Source: Myxococcota bacterium
GTDB taxonomy: Bacteria; Myxococcota; UBA727; JABDBI01
Reading direction: 5' to 3'
Length of the DNA: 64,000 nucleotides
Assembly: GCA_040387835.1 (NCBI GenBank)
Contig: JAZKCZ010000003.1
Location: forward strand, 43,161 to 107,160
The notes under the pieces are model-generated. The model was not told the origin of the DNA and ran no database searches. It saw only the letters and a list, made by a program, of their open reading frames with translations. Position 1 is the stretch's first letter, and every line of letters starts with the position of its first letter. The position numbers and the translations under genes were made by a program. Positions 63,531 through 64,000 of the stretch are shown here, piece after piece.

Positions 63531-63839
63531 CTAACTCTTCAGTTCCACATCAACGCCAGCTGACAAATCTAACTTCATCAGGGCACTTAAGGTGTCTTGG
63601 GTTGGCCCCAAAATTTCAAGTACCCGCTTATGCGTACGCACTTCAAATTGCTCGCGCGACTTTTTGTCGATAAAAGGGCTTCGCAAAACCGTGTATCCCG
63701 TAATCTTTGTAGGAAGAGGAATAGGTCCAACGATTTTAGCGCCAGTACGACGTGCGGTCGCTACAATTTCATCGGCTGACTGATCAAGCAACTTATGATC
63801 GTAAGCCTTCAAACGGATTCGAATTTTATTGGCCGACAT
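63531..63839 (-). CDS. rpsJ: 30S ribosomal protein S10
   Basis: A 102-residue protein, also the transcription antitermination factor Nus[72 protein letters not shown]. Full length. It follows tuf by 3 bp. Confidence 0.97.
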   Translation of the reverse strand: MSANKIRIRLKAYDHKLLDQSADEIVATARRTGAKIVGPIPLPTKITGYTVLRSPFIDKKSREQFEVRTHKRVLEILGPTQDTLSALMKLDLSAGVDVELKS

Positions 63840-63842
63840 TTG

Positions 63843-64000
63843 TTACTCCAAAATCTCAGACACCACACCGGCGCCTACAGTATGACCACCTTCACGGATA
63901 GCAAAGCGTAGTTCTTTGTCCATCGCGATCGGCGTAATCAAATCTACAACGATGGTGACGTTATCACCTGGCATCACCATTTCTGAGCCTTCTGGCAAAG
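63843..64000 (-). CDS. tuf: elongation factor Tu, C-terminal end
   Basis: The minus strand at the window edge reads [51 protein letters not shown] and a TAA stop at 63843-63845. This is the beta-barrel domain 3 C-terminus of EF-Tu, the GTPase that delivers aminoacyl-tRNA. Its 5' part lies outside the window. Position directly before rpsJ is the classical str-S10 junction. Confidence 0.95.
   Translation of the reverse strand, partial: LPEGSEMVMPGDNVTIVVDLITPIAMDKELRFAIREGGHTVGAGVVSEILE

Noticed and set aside
1..64000. CRISPR arrays, rRNA or tRNA genes
   Set aside because: No regularly spaced direct repeats and no recognisable rRNA or cloverleaf sequence seen by eye in the intergenic gaps; a covariance-model scan would be decisive.

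Overview
The window comes from a diderm (Gram-negative) bacterium of moderate GC content. It encodes lipoproteins with lipoboxes, a TolC-type channel with an RND pump, a FadL-like outer-membrane protein, an NDH-1 respiratory complex and a proteobacterial-style S10/spc ribosomal cluster. Cysteine-module lipoproteins and a DsbA-like protein with an extra N-terminal Cys-rich domain suggest a deltaproteobacterial lineage in the old sense (Myxococcota/Bdellovibrionota-like). This placement is inference from gene content and is not proven by the sequence.

Layout. 0-4.4 kb (+): the end of a class II DAHP synthase, dnaA, and a large M1 aminopeptidase. 4.4-20.3 kb (-): one long co-directional run, in transcription order pepA, rho, purine nucleoside phosphorylase, TRIC channel, M23 peptidase, surface-repeat protein, UbiA-like membrane protein, TolC, RND pump, M16 protease, CPBP protease, panB, a small Cys-rich secreted protein and a J-domain protein. 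Many junctions are 1-4 bp overlaps. 20.4-27 kb: a DUF1328 mini-protein, a PAP2 protein and nuoE, then about 5.4 kb of accessory DNA. That DNA holds a Ser/Ala-rich protein with NASFA repeats, a 585-residue Cys-rich lipoprotein, a nucleotidyltransferase/ribbon-helix-helix pair and a small secreted protein. 27-36.9 kb (+): nuoFGHIJKLMN, nearly every junction overlapping; nuoA-D are not in the window. 36.8-43.1 kb (+): a DsbA-like lipoprotein, three lipoproteins of unknown function (two clearly paralogous), a FadL-like protein and cmk. 43-46.8 kb (-): a 3-oxoacid CoA-transferase pair, an acyl-CoA dehydrogenase, a small secreted protein and a secreted intradiol dioxygenase. 46.8-49.6 kb: a GlpA-like dehydrogenase, a REP-associated Y1 transposase between inverted REP elements, and a 3-methyladenine glycosylase. 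49.6-55.7 kb: three successive Cys-module plus bulb-lectin lipoproteins. The first is followed by an intact convergent AAA/DUF4143 ATPase gene, the other two by decayed 3' ends of the same ATPase. 55.7-64 kb (-): tuf (partial), rpsJ, rplD, rplW, rplB, rpsS, rplV, rpsC, rplP, rpmC, rpsQ, rplN, rplX, rplE, rpsH, rplF, rplR, rpsE, rpmD and rplO. rplC, rpsN and secY are absent from their usual places.

The core regions are conventional. Most of the novelty lies in the 49.6-55.7 kb lipoprotein/ATPase array, with its four-box alternating operator; in the 21.6-27 kb accessory block inside the complex I locus; in the unknown lipoprotein/FadL operon; and in dispersed palindromic repeats that have become part of genes. 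One repeat lies in frame inside nuoG, one supplies the CPBP protease N-terminus, one supplies the CoA-transferase subunit A start codon, and one supplies the end of the M23 peptidase.
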